Below are positions 1-7,750 of a DNA stretch of 37,162 nt, one piece after another. The first letter of the stretch is position 1. Every line of letters begins with the position of its first letter. The notes under the pieces are model-generated. The model was given only the letters and a program-made list of their open reading frames with translations. It did not search any database and had not been told where the DNA came from. A program made the translations under genes and the position numbers. Source of the stretch: Saprospiraceae bacterium (GTDB lineage: Bacteria; Bacteroidota; Bacteroidia; Chitinophagales; Saprospiraceae); the NCBI GenBank assembly GCA_024762995.1, contig JANTGI010000013.1, positions 1 to 37,162 of the forward strand, in the 5' to 3' direction.

Positions 1-620
1 AACCTGCTTTTAAAACATCCAACACCAAATACAAAATGCTCTGTTTTTACCTTGCAACAACAACAATCTTGCTTCACTAGCTGTAAAACTCATTTTTTTC
101 ACCTTTTTTTAAGGGATAATTGACACCTTTTTCGCATCATTTACAAAATATAAATAACTGATTATCAATCAATCAATTAATAATAAAAAAAAAGCCGTGA
201 ATTCTACCGGTAATTTCCTAAACAAAGTCGCCTTGTGCAATAAGGTTATAACATTTAAGTTGCAGAATGAAATTCATTTTTACAAAAATGAACTTCATCC
301 AAAATTAAAAAAGGCATCGATAATGGCAAATAAACAGAAATTCTATAGAGAGTAAATCTAAAAAGTTAGTATCTTGTAAGCAAGAAATAGAGCCAGTCCA
401 CTACGAATTTGGCTAAATGAGTTAGCGAAAACTAATAAGTAAATCCGTCGGACTCAAAAGAGCAAAAACCTTGGGGCAAGTAGTATATCTGCCCTTATAA
501 ATAAAAAAAGTGCTCAAGAAGAAAGTCAGGCCGTTTTAGTTGTTGATTAGAGCTGTTGGTAAATCCTTACCAATCTTCATGGTGATAGGAAGTTAAACAT
601 CTCACCAAAATGTTTATGAT
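1..620. other. Non-coding, AT-rich leader region with inverted repeats
   Basis: No convincing coding frame is visible in these 620 bases. The most obvious element in the first half is an almost perfect inverted repeat with arms at 269-281 and 284-296, 12 of 13 positions pairing around a 2-base centre. It has no T-tract after it, so it does not look like a terminator. The second half, from about 391, contains several short self-complementary stems and is listed separately as a possible structured RNA. Confidence 0.5.
391..607 (+). ncRNA. Possible structured RNA, group II intron-like fragment (tentative)
   Basis: Several stems can be drawn by eye on the plus strand: 391-395 with 410-414, or alternatively 395-399 with 450-454; 474-478 with 490-494; a 7-bp stem with a 4-base loop at 556-573; and 580-585 with 602-607. 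The wording of the segment, especially the closely spaced paired blocks at 551-607 and the purine-rich text around 420-480, reminds me of the ribozyme part of bacterial group II introns. No reverse transcriptase/maturase gene follows, no GUGYG 5' end was found, and no domain V was recognised. If it is an intron it is a fragment. The class assignment is recollection-based inference; only the stems are seen directly. Confidence 0.25.
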
Positions 621-992
621 ATGAAGTATTTTTTTCTTATTTTTGGCATCATGGCTTTTCTCACTTCTTGGGACAAACAAGAGGTTAAGGCGCCTTCTTC
701 AAATATTGAAGATATATCTTCAGCAGAACGAGCATTTTCGGATGACCTGGCTGTTGCCTTGAGTATTCTTGAAAAGGGTGATAAACTCCAAGTTTCAGTT
801 GGAGAGAAGGGTATTATTAAGTATAAAATAATTGACAAAAAGATAGCTCAAGACCAAATATCATTTCGTTAGGTAAGATGCAAAGGTTCTGGTGTTAGCT
901 TTGTACGATGTGTCAAAAAAGCTGTGGACAAGTATGGATGCCAGCAGATTACGAAAGACGGTGACGAATATGTGTCATCAGATTGCCCATAA
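621..992 (+). pseudogene. Small lipoprotein-like gene interrupted by an in-frame amber codon
   Basis: The first open segment runs 621-872 (83 codons) and ends in TAG at 870-872. The same frame then continues without interruption to TAA at 990-992, adding 39 codons with four cysteines (tail ending DEYVSSDCP). Together they would make one protein of about 123 residues. The N-terminus has a hydrophobic core followed by LTSW where a lipoprotein signal would have LTSC, so the lipidation cysteine looks replaced by Trp (one base from TGC or TGT to TGG). Loss of both the lipobox Cys and the reading frame suggests a decaying gene. Alternatives are a sequencing error, amber readthrough, or two separate tiny ORFs. 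I do not recognise the family. Confidence 0.5.
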
Positions 993-1044
993 TTGTTAAT
1001 ATTGGTGGATGCCAGATGGCATTCACTTTCTTAAACCTGAAATT

Positions 1045-1413
1045 ATGAAATCAATTAAATTATTAGTTTTTCTTTTTGTTCTACATTCACATGTAGCTAC
1101 AAGCCAAGTCACTGACAAAGAACTACAGTCCCCAGAAACAATTTCATTCATTACAGATATGGTCAAAGATGAATCAGTTGTTTTTGGCAAAGTTTCAAAA
1201 TCAAATGATGGATGGTCCATTGAAGCCAGTACTGATAAAAAAGTAGTAAGCTTTATGTTTGCGGATGAAATTTACAAATCTCAACAAACTGATCTAAAGG
1301 TTGGATTAGAAAAAATAATTGCATTCTTGATAAGTCACGGAGAATCTTGCTATGAATACGTTCTAAGTAAGGAAAATCAAAAGTGGGATTTCTTTTTGTA
1401 TCGATGTAATTAA
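1045..1413 (+). CDS. Small secreted protein of unknown function
   Basis: This encodes about 122 residues from the ATG at 1045. An in-frame ATG at 1009 adds 12 residues, but the 1045 start directly begins a good Sec signal peptide (MKSIKLLVFLFVLHSHVATS), so I prefer it. The mature part is about 100 residues, mixed charged and aliphatic, with two cysteines near the C-terminus (ESCYEYV and FLYRCN) that could form a disulfide in the periplasm. I do not recognise a domain. It lies 52 bases after the broken gene at 621-992, whose tail is also cysteine-rich, so the two may be a remnant pair of small exported proteins. Function unknown. Confidence 0.6.
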   Translation: MKSIKLLVFLFVLHSHVATSQVTDKELQSPETISFITDMVKDESVVFGKVSKSNDGWSIEASTDKKVVSFMFADEIYKSQQTDLKVGLEKIIAFLISHGESCYEYVLSKENQKWDFFLYRCN

Positions 1414-1613
1414 AACATCAATGAGCACTTTTTTTTACCTACACAGACAAAAATGAAAGTAGCTAAAATTTCAGTTGCCCTGCGGAGCATAGACTATGGC
1501 GGAAGGCAGTGGATAATTTGTCTCTCTTAAGTACAAGAGTGTAATTTTTTTCATCTGCTTACGCTAAAAATTACTTTCTTTCTAGTTTATTTCATATATT
1601 GTATCCTGGATAG

Positions 1614-1630
1614 GGAAAGCTGACGATTGG
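1614..1630 (+). repeat. Left copy of a 17-bp imperfect inverted repeat
   Basis: The 17-mer GGAAAGCTGACGATTGG matches the reverse complement of 3448-3464 (GGAGAGCCGACGATTGG) at 15 of 17 positions. The two copies face each other across the whole T9SS cargo gene at 1877-3403 and the structured DNA just before it. That could be the ends of a small gene cassette, or two copies of a dispersed repeat. Confidence 0.45.
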
Positions 1631-1662
1631 CCCATTGATTATGAATAAGTTAAGCCTAAGTG

Positions 1663-1790
1663 CAGGACAAACGCTGGTTAGATCGAAGAAAACCAAGTAT
1701 TTTTTGATTTTTCTATTTTAACCCCCAAATATCCCCCTTGCGGAATGGGGATTTATACTTGGTTTGCCTAAGTTCCAAGATTTTGTCCTG
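1663..1790. repeat. Three-tier nested inverted repeat (128 bp)
   Basis: Three perfect inverted pairs lie inside one another: CAGGACAAA at 1663-1671 with TTTGTCCTG at 1782-1790; AAACCAAGTAT at 1690-1700 with ATACTTGGTTT at 1755-1765; and ATCCCC at 1731-1736 with GGGGAT at 1747-1752. Transcribed, this would fold into one long branched hairpin; as DNA it resembles a miniature element or the foot of a mobile element. It is followed 29 bases later by a terminator-like hairpin. No coding potential was seen inside. Confidence 0.6.
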
Positions 1791-1819
1791 TATAAAGAAA
1801 TTAAACAGTAACATTAAAT

Positions 1820-1860
1820 GGAGCAGCATGAAGGATTTATCTTTTCTGCTGCTCCTTTTT
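1820..1860 (+). terminator. Intrinsic terminator-like hairpin directly upstream of a start codon
   Basis: A perfect 9-bp stem (GGAGCAGCA at 1820-1828 with TGCTGCTCC at 1847-1855) encloses an 18-base loop and is followed by five T residues. This is the form of a rho-independent terminator on the plus strand. Its oddity is position: only 16 bases separate the T-tract from the ATG at 1877, too few for a complete promoter. Either the transcript of the downstream gene passes through it (attenuation), or the hairpin terminates something upstream and the gene is started by unusual means. Confidence 0.65.
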
Positions 1861-1876
1861 AACAAATACACTTCTT

Positions 1877-3403
1877 ATGAATAAAAGAACAACAATACTC
1901 CTTTATCTTTTAATATTGTCAAACATTTTGAATGCACAAGAAAGATTTGACAAAGAGTGGATGTTTGGCTATGGTCAGCATCTTTCTAATAATTTTGGAG
2001 TAACAAAAATGGATTTTTCTAATAACCAAGTTAAGGTATCTTCCAAGAATGGCTCCCCTGACTTTGCTCTTGGCATTGAGTCAGGAAGCTTTGTTTGTGA
2101 TAAGTCCGATAAGGTGATTCTATATACAGATGGCTGCTCAATCCGAGATAGCTCTATGAATATTATATTAAATGGAGATAGTTTAAATCAAGGTGAATTA
2201 TATCAATACTATTGTCACCAAACTGGGTCTGGTTTTCCAGCAAAACAATCTACATTGTTTTTTCCAGACTTATTGGATAGTAATAAGTACTATTTATTTC
2301 ATAAAGATAGCCATCTTAATAGTCAGCTTCAAACTGTGGTAAGCCAAAATTTATTTAAAAGCACAATTGAATTGGACAGTAGTGGAAGATATAGGGTAAT
2401 TGATAAAAACAAGCTTGTTCTTTCTGAATCTTGGTTATATGTTGATGACCTTAGTTCCTGCCAACATAGTGATGGTCAAAGCTGGTGGATTACCACACAT
2501 GAATTTAAAGGGAATAATTTTCATTCTTTTTTACTAGAACCAGATGGGGGCTTGAATGGCCCTTATACTCAAGCAATAGGCGATCAAATGTTCCAATATT
2601 TAGATCAACCTTATTCTGCTACCTTTTCACCAGATGGTAGTCACTTTGCCATGCAGTATGATAGTTTATCAACCTATTCCCTGACCAAGTTTATTGCATT
2701 ATTTGATTTTAATAATACCACTGGAGAATTCTCCAATCAACGCTGGATTACATATCATGTGGATAGTATTGGCTCTGCTGTAGGGCTTAGTTTTTCACCT
2801 GATTCAGAGTTATTATATGTCTCAACTGCACGAACACTACTTCAGGTGGATTTTAATCAAAGTGAGCCCGAAATTGTAGTGCTAGGCTATGTACATGAGA
2901 TAAAGAATAATTGGATAGTAGGTATTGGGGAGATGTCTATCGGTCCCGACTGTAGAATTTATGTGGGACCAGGAGCCACAAATAATTTTTTACATGTCAT
3001 CCATCACCCGAACTTGAAAGGACCTGCTTGCGGATTTCAGCCTTTTGCTATTGAAACACCAACAAGATTGAATAGCATAATACCGAATCTACCGGTATTT
3101 CCGGACTGTGATAGTACCATCGCTTGGCTACCTGTTGGTATCAAAGAGATGCCCCTACAAAAAATAAGGATATCTGTTTATCCCAATCCAGCCACTGACC
3201 ACCTAACTGTTTCTTTTCCACTATTTTATGATGATAGAGTATTGGAGATTCGAGATATTATGGGTAAAGTTGTAGATAGGATTTCAATGCCCAAGGGGCA
3301 AACAAATCAAGGTGTTGATGTCTCAAACCTTCCATCCGGAATTTACTTTCTAGTTGATGACAAGCGGAAATTTACAGTGGAGAGAATGGTGATTATGAGA
3401 TAG
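1877..3403 (+). CDS. T9SS-secreted beta-propeller-like protein, function unknown
   Basis: This 508-residue protein has an N-terminal Sec signal peptide (MNKRTTILLYLLILSNILNA) and a C-terminal type A T9SS sorting domain, starting near residue 433 with the VYPNPATDHL motif and including the SNLPSGIYFL box. It should therefore cross the outer membrane and be released or anchored at the surface. The middle contains propeller-like phrases (TFSPDGSHFA, SFSPDSELLYV, MSIGPDCRIYVGP), typical of WD40-like surface proteins in Bacteroidota. No catalytic motif is recognised. Starting at the ATG at 1877 gives a clean signal peptide. The gene is AT-rich relative to the region after 3.5 kb, is preceded by a terminator-like hairpin, and is flanked by 17-bp inverted repeats, so it may be a laterally acquired cassette. 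Confidence 0.8.
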   Translation: MNKRTTILLYLLILSNILNAQERFDKEWMFGYGQHLSNNFGVTKMDFSNNQVKVSSKNGSPDFALGIESGSFVCDKSDKVILYTDGCSIRDSSMNIILNGDSLNQGELYQYYCHQTGSGFPAKQSTLFFPDLLDSNKYYLFHKDSHLNSQLQTVVSQNLFKSTIELDSSGRYRVIDKNKLVLSESWLYVDDLSSCQHSDGQSWWITTHEFKGNNFHSFLLEPDGGLNGPYTQAIGDQMFQYLDQPYSATFSPDGSHFAMQYDSLSTYSLTKFIALFDFNNTTGEFSNQRWITYHVDSIGSAVGLSFSPDSELLYVSTARTLLQVDFNQSEPEIVVLGYVHEIKNNWIVGIGEMSIGPDCRIYVGPGATNNFLHVIHHPNLKGPACGFQPFAIETPTRLNSIIPNLPVFPDCDSTIAWLPVGIKEMPLQKIRISVYPNPATDHLTVSFPLFYDDRVLEIRDIMGKVVDRISMPKGQTNQGVDVSNLPSGIYFLVDDKRKFTVERMVIMR

Positions 3404-3447
3404 GTTAGATTAGATTTGGGTTAGAATTGGCTAGGCTTCCGCATATC

Positions 3448-3464
3448 CCAATCGTCGGCTCTCC
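3448..3464 (-). repeat. Right copy of a 17-bp imperfect inverted repeat
   Basis: This is the inverted partner of 1614-1630 (15 of 17 identical). It lies between the convergent 3' ends of the T9SS cargo gene (stop at 3403) and batA (stop at 3497), exactly where a batB gene would be expected to continue the minus-strand operon. Confidence 0.45.
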
Positions 3465-3496
3465 AGCTGAAAACATTTTGAAACAACCTACTCATC

Positions 3497-4513
3497 CTAA
3501 GGCAGCGGCTTCACCCAACCCAACATCAACACCCAATAAAGAACAAAAAGACTCAGACCAACCAACAAAAAGGGGCGAAAACGCTCTATCTTGGTCATAT
3601 GTGTAATGACATCAATCTTAGAGCGTTCTAGCTGATTAATCTCTTTATAAATTTCTTTTAGCTCTTCTTTGGAACGTGCACGATAGTACTTTCCATGGGT
3701 ATAGTTAGCAATTTGCATCAAGAGACTTTCGTCAAAATCCGAAGGAACCGGCGCAAATAAGTAGTCGCCATTAAGCTTTTTACGGATAGGCATATTGACC
3801 ATCCCTTCCGTACCCATCCCAATCGTATAGACCTTGACCCCGAAGGTTTTGGCCAATTCTGCCGCTTCCATTGGATCAATGTCTCCCCTATTATTAGAGC
3901 CATCGGTCAATAAAACGACGATTTTACTTTTTGCCTTACTATCTTTAAGTTGATTGACCGAAGTGGCGAGTCCCATTCCGATAGCGGTGCCCATTTCAAG
4001 GTTCTTCGGGGACAACTCTTTAATCAACTTGGACAAGGTGCCGTAGTCCGTGGTCAGCGGACATTTGGTATAAGCTTCTCCCGAAAACACCGTCAAGCCT
4101 ATCTTATCCCCCTGCCTTTCTTTCACAAATTCTACCGCCAGTTCCTTAGCCACTTCCAAGCGATTAGGATCAAAATCCAAAGACAGCATACTCGGACTCA
4201 CATCCATGGCCAACATGATCTCTATACCTTCTCCTTTAAACTCTTGATGGTGCACAATTTCTTGGGGCTTCGCCATAGCCAACACTAAACTTATCAAACC
4301 CAAAAACGGCAACCAATTGGCATACCGATACGCCCATTTCTTTGGAGAAAGGCCCATTTTTACCTGACCGACTTCCGGTAATGCCAATCGCTCCCCTTGC
4401 CCTTTTGAACGACTATAACGCCAAAACAAAATGGCCAAAACAGGAATCAAAAACAACCAGTAAGGTTGCGTCCACTCCAGATTAGACCCTCCAAATACGA
4501 TTCCTAAAATCAT
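3497..4513 (-). CDS. batA: BatA-like von Willebrand factor A domain membrane protein
   Basis: This 338-residue inner-membrane protein has hydrophobic segments near residues 18-33 and 67-82, a vWA domain in the middle, and a C-terminal membrane helix near 315-333. The metal-ion-dependent adhesion site is intact: DVSPS at 104-108 and TDGSN at 203-207. BatA proteins belong to the Bat (Bacteroides aerotolerance) system and work with MoxR ATPases, probably in assembling or protecting envelope complexes. I chose the ATG at 4513 because it overlaps the preceding stop as ATGA, the pattern of this operon; a GTG at 4537 would add only eight unlikely residues. It is the last gene of the operon here. batB, batC, batD and batE do not follow. 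Confidence 0.9.
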   Translation of the reverse strand: MILGIVFGGSNLEWTQPYWLFLIPVLAILFWRYSRSKGQGERLALPEVGQVKMGLSPKKWAYRYANWLPFLGLISLVLAMAKPQEIVHHQEFKGEGIEIMLAMDVSPSMLSLDFDPNRLEVAKELAVEFVKERQGDKIGLTVFSGEAYTKCPLTTDYGTLSKLIKELSPKNLEMGTAIGMGLATSVNQLKDSKAKSKIVVLLTDGSNNRGDIDPMEAAELAKTFGVKVYTIGMGTEGMVNMPIRKKLNGDYLFAPVPSDFDESLLMQIANYTHGKYYRARSKEELKEIYKEINQLERSKIDVITHMTKIERFRPFLLVGLSLFVLYWVLMLGWVKPLP

Positions 4514-5430
4514 TCGGTTACATTCCTTTTTACCCACTGAATAGCTTCCAAAATGCTCTGCTCTTGCCGTTCATTAGGCATGGTCATTTTGGCAAATTTT
4601 ACCAAATCCGAGTCGTTTAACAGCCTGATTAACTGCGCTTTCTGACTAGGACTAATTCGTTTTAAGTCTCTTTCAATCTCTTGCGTGGACTCCTCTAAGG
4701 CATGTATGCGATGCGCTCGTTCCAAGTATCTTCTCAATATTTGCGAAAGCTTGACTTGTGTTTCTTTTGGCGCAGACTCCCATAAGCGTTGTTTTTGCAA
4801 TGCTTCCAGGCTTTCGACCGCTTCTTGGAGTGGCGGTTTCACCGGAATTTTCGGTTTTTGGGGGGCCATCTCCTTCGGCTTACGATTGCGCAAAAACAAA
4901 AACAGCAAAATACCCAAAAGCACTGCCAAAGCCCCTGCGATCCACGCATAATAATCACTTAGTTTTTTGGGCTCTTTGATGATGGTACGCAAGCCTTGCG
5001 GCAAATCTGTCACTTTCACAATGGGCTTCACAAACACCCGCACCGGATTGGAAGAAAAAACATAGGTCGTATCCGGCATCGGTGCTTCATAGATTACAGG
5101 TGGTAGGTCTATCCAACCGGAATCCAAAAACACCATCGCATCCATATCCTCTACCAAAATTTGCTTCTTTCCGTCTTCGGAAGACTCCTTTGTCACATTT
5201 GGTCTCCCTTGATATTCCAAATATTCATTTTGGGGCAACCCGTTAAGTCCCGGCCCGGTTATCTTCAGATGGCGGTCATATTCTACCCGAGCTTGAAGAT
5301 GAATCATATCTCCGATAATCACCGTATCCCTATCCACTTTCAAAGAGACTTGTGCTTGTTCAGCTTGCGCAAAAAGCAAGACCGGAGTCAGCAAAAATAA
5401 AATGACAAATTTGAAATTCATCCTGCTCAT
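4510..5430 (-). CDS. BatD/DUF4381-like membrane-anchored protein of the Bat operon
   Basis: This 306-residue protein has a signal peptide (hydrophobic core, cleavage near LLFAQA), a periplasmic beta-rich domain (about 25-155), one membrane helix near 160-182 and a charged helical cytoplasmic tail. The layout matches the DUF4381/BatD-like proteins that sit between DUF58 and BatA genes in Bacteroidota. The periplasmic part (SLKVDRDTVIIGDMIHLQ) resembles the repeated beta-sandwich opening of BatD. The start at 5430 overlaps the DUF58 stop as ATGA, and its own stop overlaps the batA start the same way, implying translational coupling. A second ATG at 5421 would give a more usual signal peptide and cannot be excluded. 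Its likely role is a structural partner of BatA; the precise function is unknown. Confidence 0.75.
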   Translation of the reverse strand: MSRMNFKFVILFLLTPVLLFAQAEQAQVSLKVDRDTVIIGDMIHLQARVEYDRHLKITGPGLNGLPQNEYLEYQGRPNVTKESSEDGKKQILVEDMDAMVFLDSGWIDLPPVIYEAPMPDTTYVFSSNPVRVFVKPIVKVTDLPQGLRTIIKEPKKLSDYYAWIAGALAVLLGILLFLFLRNRKPKEMAPQKPKIPVKPPLQEAVESLEALQKQRLWESAPKETQVKLSQILRRYLERAHRIHALEESTQEIERDLKRISPSQKAQLIRLLNDSDLVKFAKMTMPNERQEQSILEAIQWVKRNVTE

Positions 5431-6323
5431 CTTCCCAAATTTGAATTTCTTTTATTAAAAAATGCCAACATTGATTTATGAACAGATTCATCTGTTTTGA
5501 TGGTCAGATTGCTGGCCCGAGCACGAATAAAAGCATCTTCAAAAAAGGCCGTTTGATTCCGATAATAATTTAATAATACTTGTCGATCATCCGACCCAAA
5601 ATCAACCAAAACATCTTGCCCACTTTCCGGATCAACAGTTTTCACCAAGCCCGTCGTCGGAAGATGATCATAAAACTGATCCCAAATTCTAATCCCAATC
5701 ACCTCATGCTTTTGCGCAAGCAAAGACAGCTCCTTGGTATAACCGGTATCCAAAAAATCCGAAATAACAAAAATCAAATGATGTTTTTTTAGCACTCTTC
5801 TCAAAAACTTGAGCGACGCACCGATATTCGTCCGGGTGTCCTTGGCTTCTAACAAAACCAAGTCTCTCAAAATCTTTAGCAACTGTGCCTTACCCTTCTT
5901 CGGCGGCACAAATGACTCATTATCAGCAGAAAACAGCATCAAACCCACCTTATCTCCATTCCGCTCAGCCGTCACAGACAAGGATGCGCACAATTCGGTA
6001 ATCTGCCTGGAAATGGTTTTTCCATGCGCCCCAAACAAGGTGGATTGACTAATATCCACTGCCAGCAAAACTGACAACTCCCGCTCTTCTTCAAATATTT
6101 TGATGTGTGGAGAGCCGGTCTTGGCGGTTACATTCCAATCAATACTCCGGATGTCATCCCCATATTGATAAGGACGCACTTCACTAAAAGTGATGCCCAT
6201 TCCTTTAAAATTACTATGGTAGCCTCCCGAAAACATATCCTTTGTTTTCTGCCTAGTTTTAATTTCTAGCAGTCGAACTTGACGGAGCAATTCCGCCGGA
6301 GTTATATTTTCACGTTTGGCCAT
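5427..6323 (-). CDS. DUF58 domain protein (vWA-like) of the MoxR/Bat operon
   Basis: This 298-residue soluble protein contains the DUF58 signature RPYQYGDDIRSIDWNVTAKT at about 50-69, followed by a vWA-like fold with a MIDAS motif DISQS at 90-94. A second acidic strand appears in VISDFLD. DUF58 proteins are regularly encoded next to MoxR ATPases and are thought to be their substrate adaptors or clients. The length and motif order are normal. Its ATG overlaps the preceding stop codon by one base (TAATG), and its stop overlaps the next gene by four, so expression is tightly coupled. No membrane segment is seen, so a cytoplasmic location is expected. Confidence 0.9.
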   Translation of the reverse strand: MAKRENITPAELLRQVRLLEIKTRQKTKDMFSGGYHSNFKGMGITFSEVRPYQYGDDIRSIDWNVTAKTGSPHIKIFEEERELSVLLAVDISQSTLFGAHGKTISRQITELCASLSVTAERNGDKVGLMLFSADNESFVPPKKGKAQLLKILRDLVLLEAKDTRTNIGASLKFLRRVLKKHHLIFVISDFLDTGYTKELSLLAQKHEVIGIRIWDQFYDHLPTTGLVKTVDPESGQDVLVDFGSDDRQVLLNYYRNQTAFFEDAFIRARASNLTIKTDESVHKSMLAFFNKRNSNLGR

Positions 6324-7750
6324 TAATGCAATTTACGGAAGTGTTTGACGATTTTTTTATTTTTAATATAACCCTTTAATTCAGGGTAAGAAAACAACAC
6401 ATGATACTGCCCGAATACAGGATGAAACGCACTGCTAAAAAGGACACCATCCGGCTGCAAAACGAAGTTCTCGAAAGCGTCCTGACCGGCCCAAGCTAAA
6501 AAATCCTTATTATTTTTCAACTGATGTTGACCGAGATTTTTGCGGGCACGATTCTGAACCATCCGCTTCAGTTGTACCTTATCTTCAAACAAATCATCAA
6601 AACTCAAAAACTTCTTTTTCTTGACATCAAAATTCAAGGACTTCACTGAATATTTATCTTTACCGGGATCGTAAAAAATCTGAAATCCGCTAAACACATA
6701 TTCGTCCCGACAATGCACATCCACATAGCTATAAGCCGCCGGCGCATTCAAAATAGATGAATATTTTTTGACCGAAAGGGACTTTTGTTTCTTACAATAT
6801 TTAACCCAATCCGCCGCTTGCTCTTCCATCACATCATCAAAGGCTTGGATATTTAATTTTGGATAAATAATACTGTATCGAAAGTCTTTTGAAATCTCCG
6901 AAAAACAACTCTGCCCATCCGAAACCATCGGCATCGTATGTATTATTTGGTCGGAAGACCCGGTCTGAAAATGCCCTTCCAATTCTCCGTCTTGCCCAAG
7001 CTCTCCATAAATATCTCCAATTCTTCGCCCGTCATTTCCTATGACCACTAAATCCACCTTACTCCCGACCATCATACCTGTCAAGAGAGCAGTCATCTTC
7101 CTTTCGGCAAAATATATCGTCCCCTGCAAATCCCCATTTCCGATGCGCTGCAAATACAGATAGACATTCTCCCCATCGACCAAATGCCCTTGATGATACA
7201 CCAACCATTTGTCCACAAAACAAGCCGGCGGAACCACGGGCACGTCTTGGGTATAACGCCCATTCACCGTCGATACTTTTTGCTCCAAAGCACTCAACAA
7301 CTCACCCCTAAATTCTTGATTATCAATAGAATAACTCATCTTTCCTTGATCAACACCTTGCTCATCACGCAAATACAAAATAGAAGAAGTCCCACTCATC
7401 AACAAGGCTTCTTTTCCATTCGGGAAAAACAAAACACCCTTCATCGAGCCACCATTTTCTTTAAGCACAACCACCCCACCTTCCATCTCATCAATTCGGG
7501 TTGCATAGGTTTTGACTTTTAGGCTATTGGCTCTTTCCCCCAAGTGTTTGAGACACACTTTGTCTAGGGCTACGGTTTGAGCCTGCCCCATATTCCAAGA
7601 AAAAATAAAAAATAGGAAAACTGTTATACGCCAATTTAGGAAGCAAGTATCCGGCCCTTTAGCTTTCGCCAAAAGCACTTTATTGGCTATTGCCAAAGCC
7701 CCACTCTCCTTTACACTGCCGGCCCTAAAATTGAGTATTTTCTTTAACAT
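6323..7750 (-). CDS. Secreted protein with C-terminal DUF3298/RsiV-like domain, inside the Bat operon
   Basis: This is 475 residues from the ATG at 7750, which overlaps the MoxR stop as TGATG (a TTG at 7753 is one codon upstream and less likely). The N-terminus is odd: about 36 polar residues precede the hydrophobic core (TVFLFFIFSWNMGQAQ, about 43-58), so the signal peptide has an unusually long n-region, or the protein is anchored with a cytoplasmic tail. The middle (60-280) contains beta-rich segments that I do not recognise. The last 170 residues, with FDDLFEDKVQLKRMV and the closing FSYPELKGYI, resemble DUF3298/RsiV-type domains known from anti-sigma and peptidoglycan-related proteins; this is a motif-level impression. 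A gene of this kind between moxR and DUF58 is not part of the usual bat order. Confidence 0.6.
   Translation of the reverse strand: MLKKILNFRAGSVKESGALAIANKVLLAKAKGPDTCFLNWRITVFLFFIFSWNMGQAQTVALDKVCLKHLGERANSLKVKTYATRIDEMEGGVVVLKENGGSMKGVLFFPNGKEALLMSGTSSILYLRDEQGVDQGKMSYSIDNQEFRGELLSALEQKVSTVNGRYTQDVPVVPPACFVDKWLVYHQGHLVDGENVYLYLQRIGNGDLQGTIYFAERKMTALLTGMMVGSKVDLVVIGNDGRRIGDIYGELGQDGELEGHFQTGSSDQIIHTMPMVSDGQSCFSEISKDFRYSIIYPKLNIQAFDDVMEEQAADWVKYCKKQKSLSVKKYSSILNAPAAYSYVDVHCRDEYVFSGFQIFYDPGKDKYSVKSLNFDVKKKKFLSFDDLFEDKVQLKRMVQNRARKNLGQHQLKNNKDFLAWAGQDAFENFVLQPDGVLFSSAFHPVFGQYHVLFSYPELKGYIKNKKIVKHFRKLH

Larger units (their letters stand above)
1414..1876. other. Gene-free interval with nested inverted repeats and a hairpin
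   Basis: This 463-base interval has no credible gene. It contains one copy of a 17-bp motif (1614-1630) that recurs inverted at 3448-3464, a nested inverted-repeat structure (1663-1790), and a strong hairpin with a T-tract (1820-1860). A short CATAG/CTATG palindrome sits near 1488-1498. Each main element is listed separately. Confidence 0.6.

Noticed and set aside
269-296. Inverted repeat as a rho-independent terminator
   Set aside because: The stem is A/T-rich, the loop is only two bases and no T-tract follows on either strand beyond the stem itself.
1488-1498. CATAG/CTATG palindrome as an operator
   Set aside because: Only 5 bp per arm, with no regulator gene or promoter nearby to support it.
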